Shown here: positions 12,728 through 12,732 of the stretch, one piece after another
Position numbering within the stretch: the first letter of the stretch is position 1
Layout of the letters: the number at the start of each line of letters is the position of its first letter
Assembly (NCBI GenBank): GCA_045598975.1
Contig: JAZRVE010000054.1
Coordinates: 1-12,732, forward strand
DNA: 12,732 bases
From: UMGS882 sp045598975
Lineage (GTDB): Bacteria; Bacillota; Clostridia; Oscillospirales; CAG-382
Direction: 5' to 3'
Made by a program: the position numbers and the translations under genes
The notes under the pieces: model-generated
Databases searched by the model: none
What the model saw: the letters and a program-made list of their open reading frames with translations, nothing else
Told to the model about the DNA's origin: nothing

Positions 12728-12732
12728 ACCTC

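Overview
The window looks like chromosomal DNA from an anaerobic, endospore-forming Firmicute of fairly high GC content, most likely a member of the Clostridia. The reasons are the gene order ctsR-mcsA-mcsB-clpC-radA, a recognisable SpoIVB sporulation protease, a rubrerythrin relative, and strong AAGGAGG-type ribosome binding sites. I cannot name a genus from sequence alone.

Region 1 (about 1-5850, minus strand) is the class III heat-shock locus. Reading in the direction of transcription it holds a sigma-A promoter flanked by CtsR operators, the repressor ctsR, its activator mcsA, the protein-arginine kinase mcsB, the Hsp100 unfoldase clpC, and radA, which runs off the left edge. CtsR shuts the operon off. 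McsB with McsA phosphorylates arginines, which inactivates CtsR and marks proteins for ClpC. The left part of this region (radA and the 3' two thirds of clpC) has clearly different codon and CpG use from everything to its right. The change falls inside clpC at about 2640-2880, which suggests recombination or an assembly join.

Region 2 (5844-8726) holds a 63-codon unknown gene, a membrane-anchored VanY-type D,D-carboxypeptidase, and spoIVB. The last two are convergent and their stop codons are 2 bp apart. Region 3 (8928-10589) is an ECF sigma factor followed by its zinc-binding, membrane-spanning anti-sigma factor. Both genes carry the same 21-bp leader over the ribosome binding site and start codon.

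Region 4 (10590-12732) is accessory DNA rich in repeats. It contains two tandem 127-bp copies of a structured element whose stems show compensatory changes, an intrinsic terminator, a large nested palindrome, and two arrays of a T/A-rich hairpin 1.3 kb apart. Between the arrays lie a rubrerythrin-like gene that has lost several di-iron ligands and a shortened insertion sequence that keeps both ends and a 109-codon remnant of its transposase.

I found no CRISPR array, tRNA, rRNA or phage genes. The most notable points are the mosaic clpC, the covarying tandem repeats, the hairpin arrays and the degenerate rubrerythrin. None of these proves a new system.
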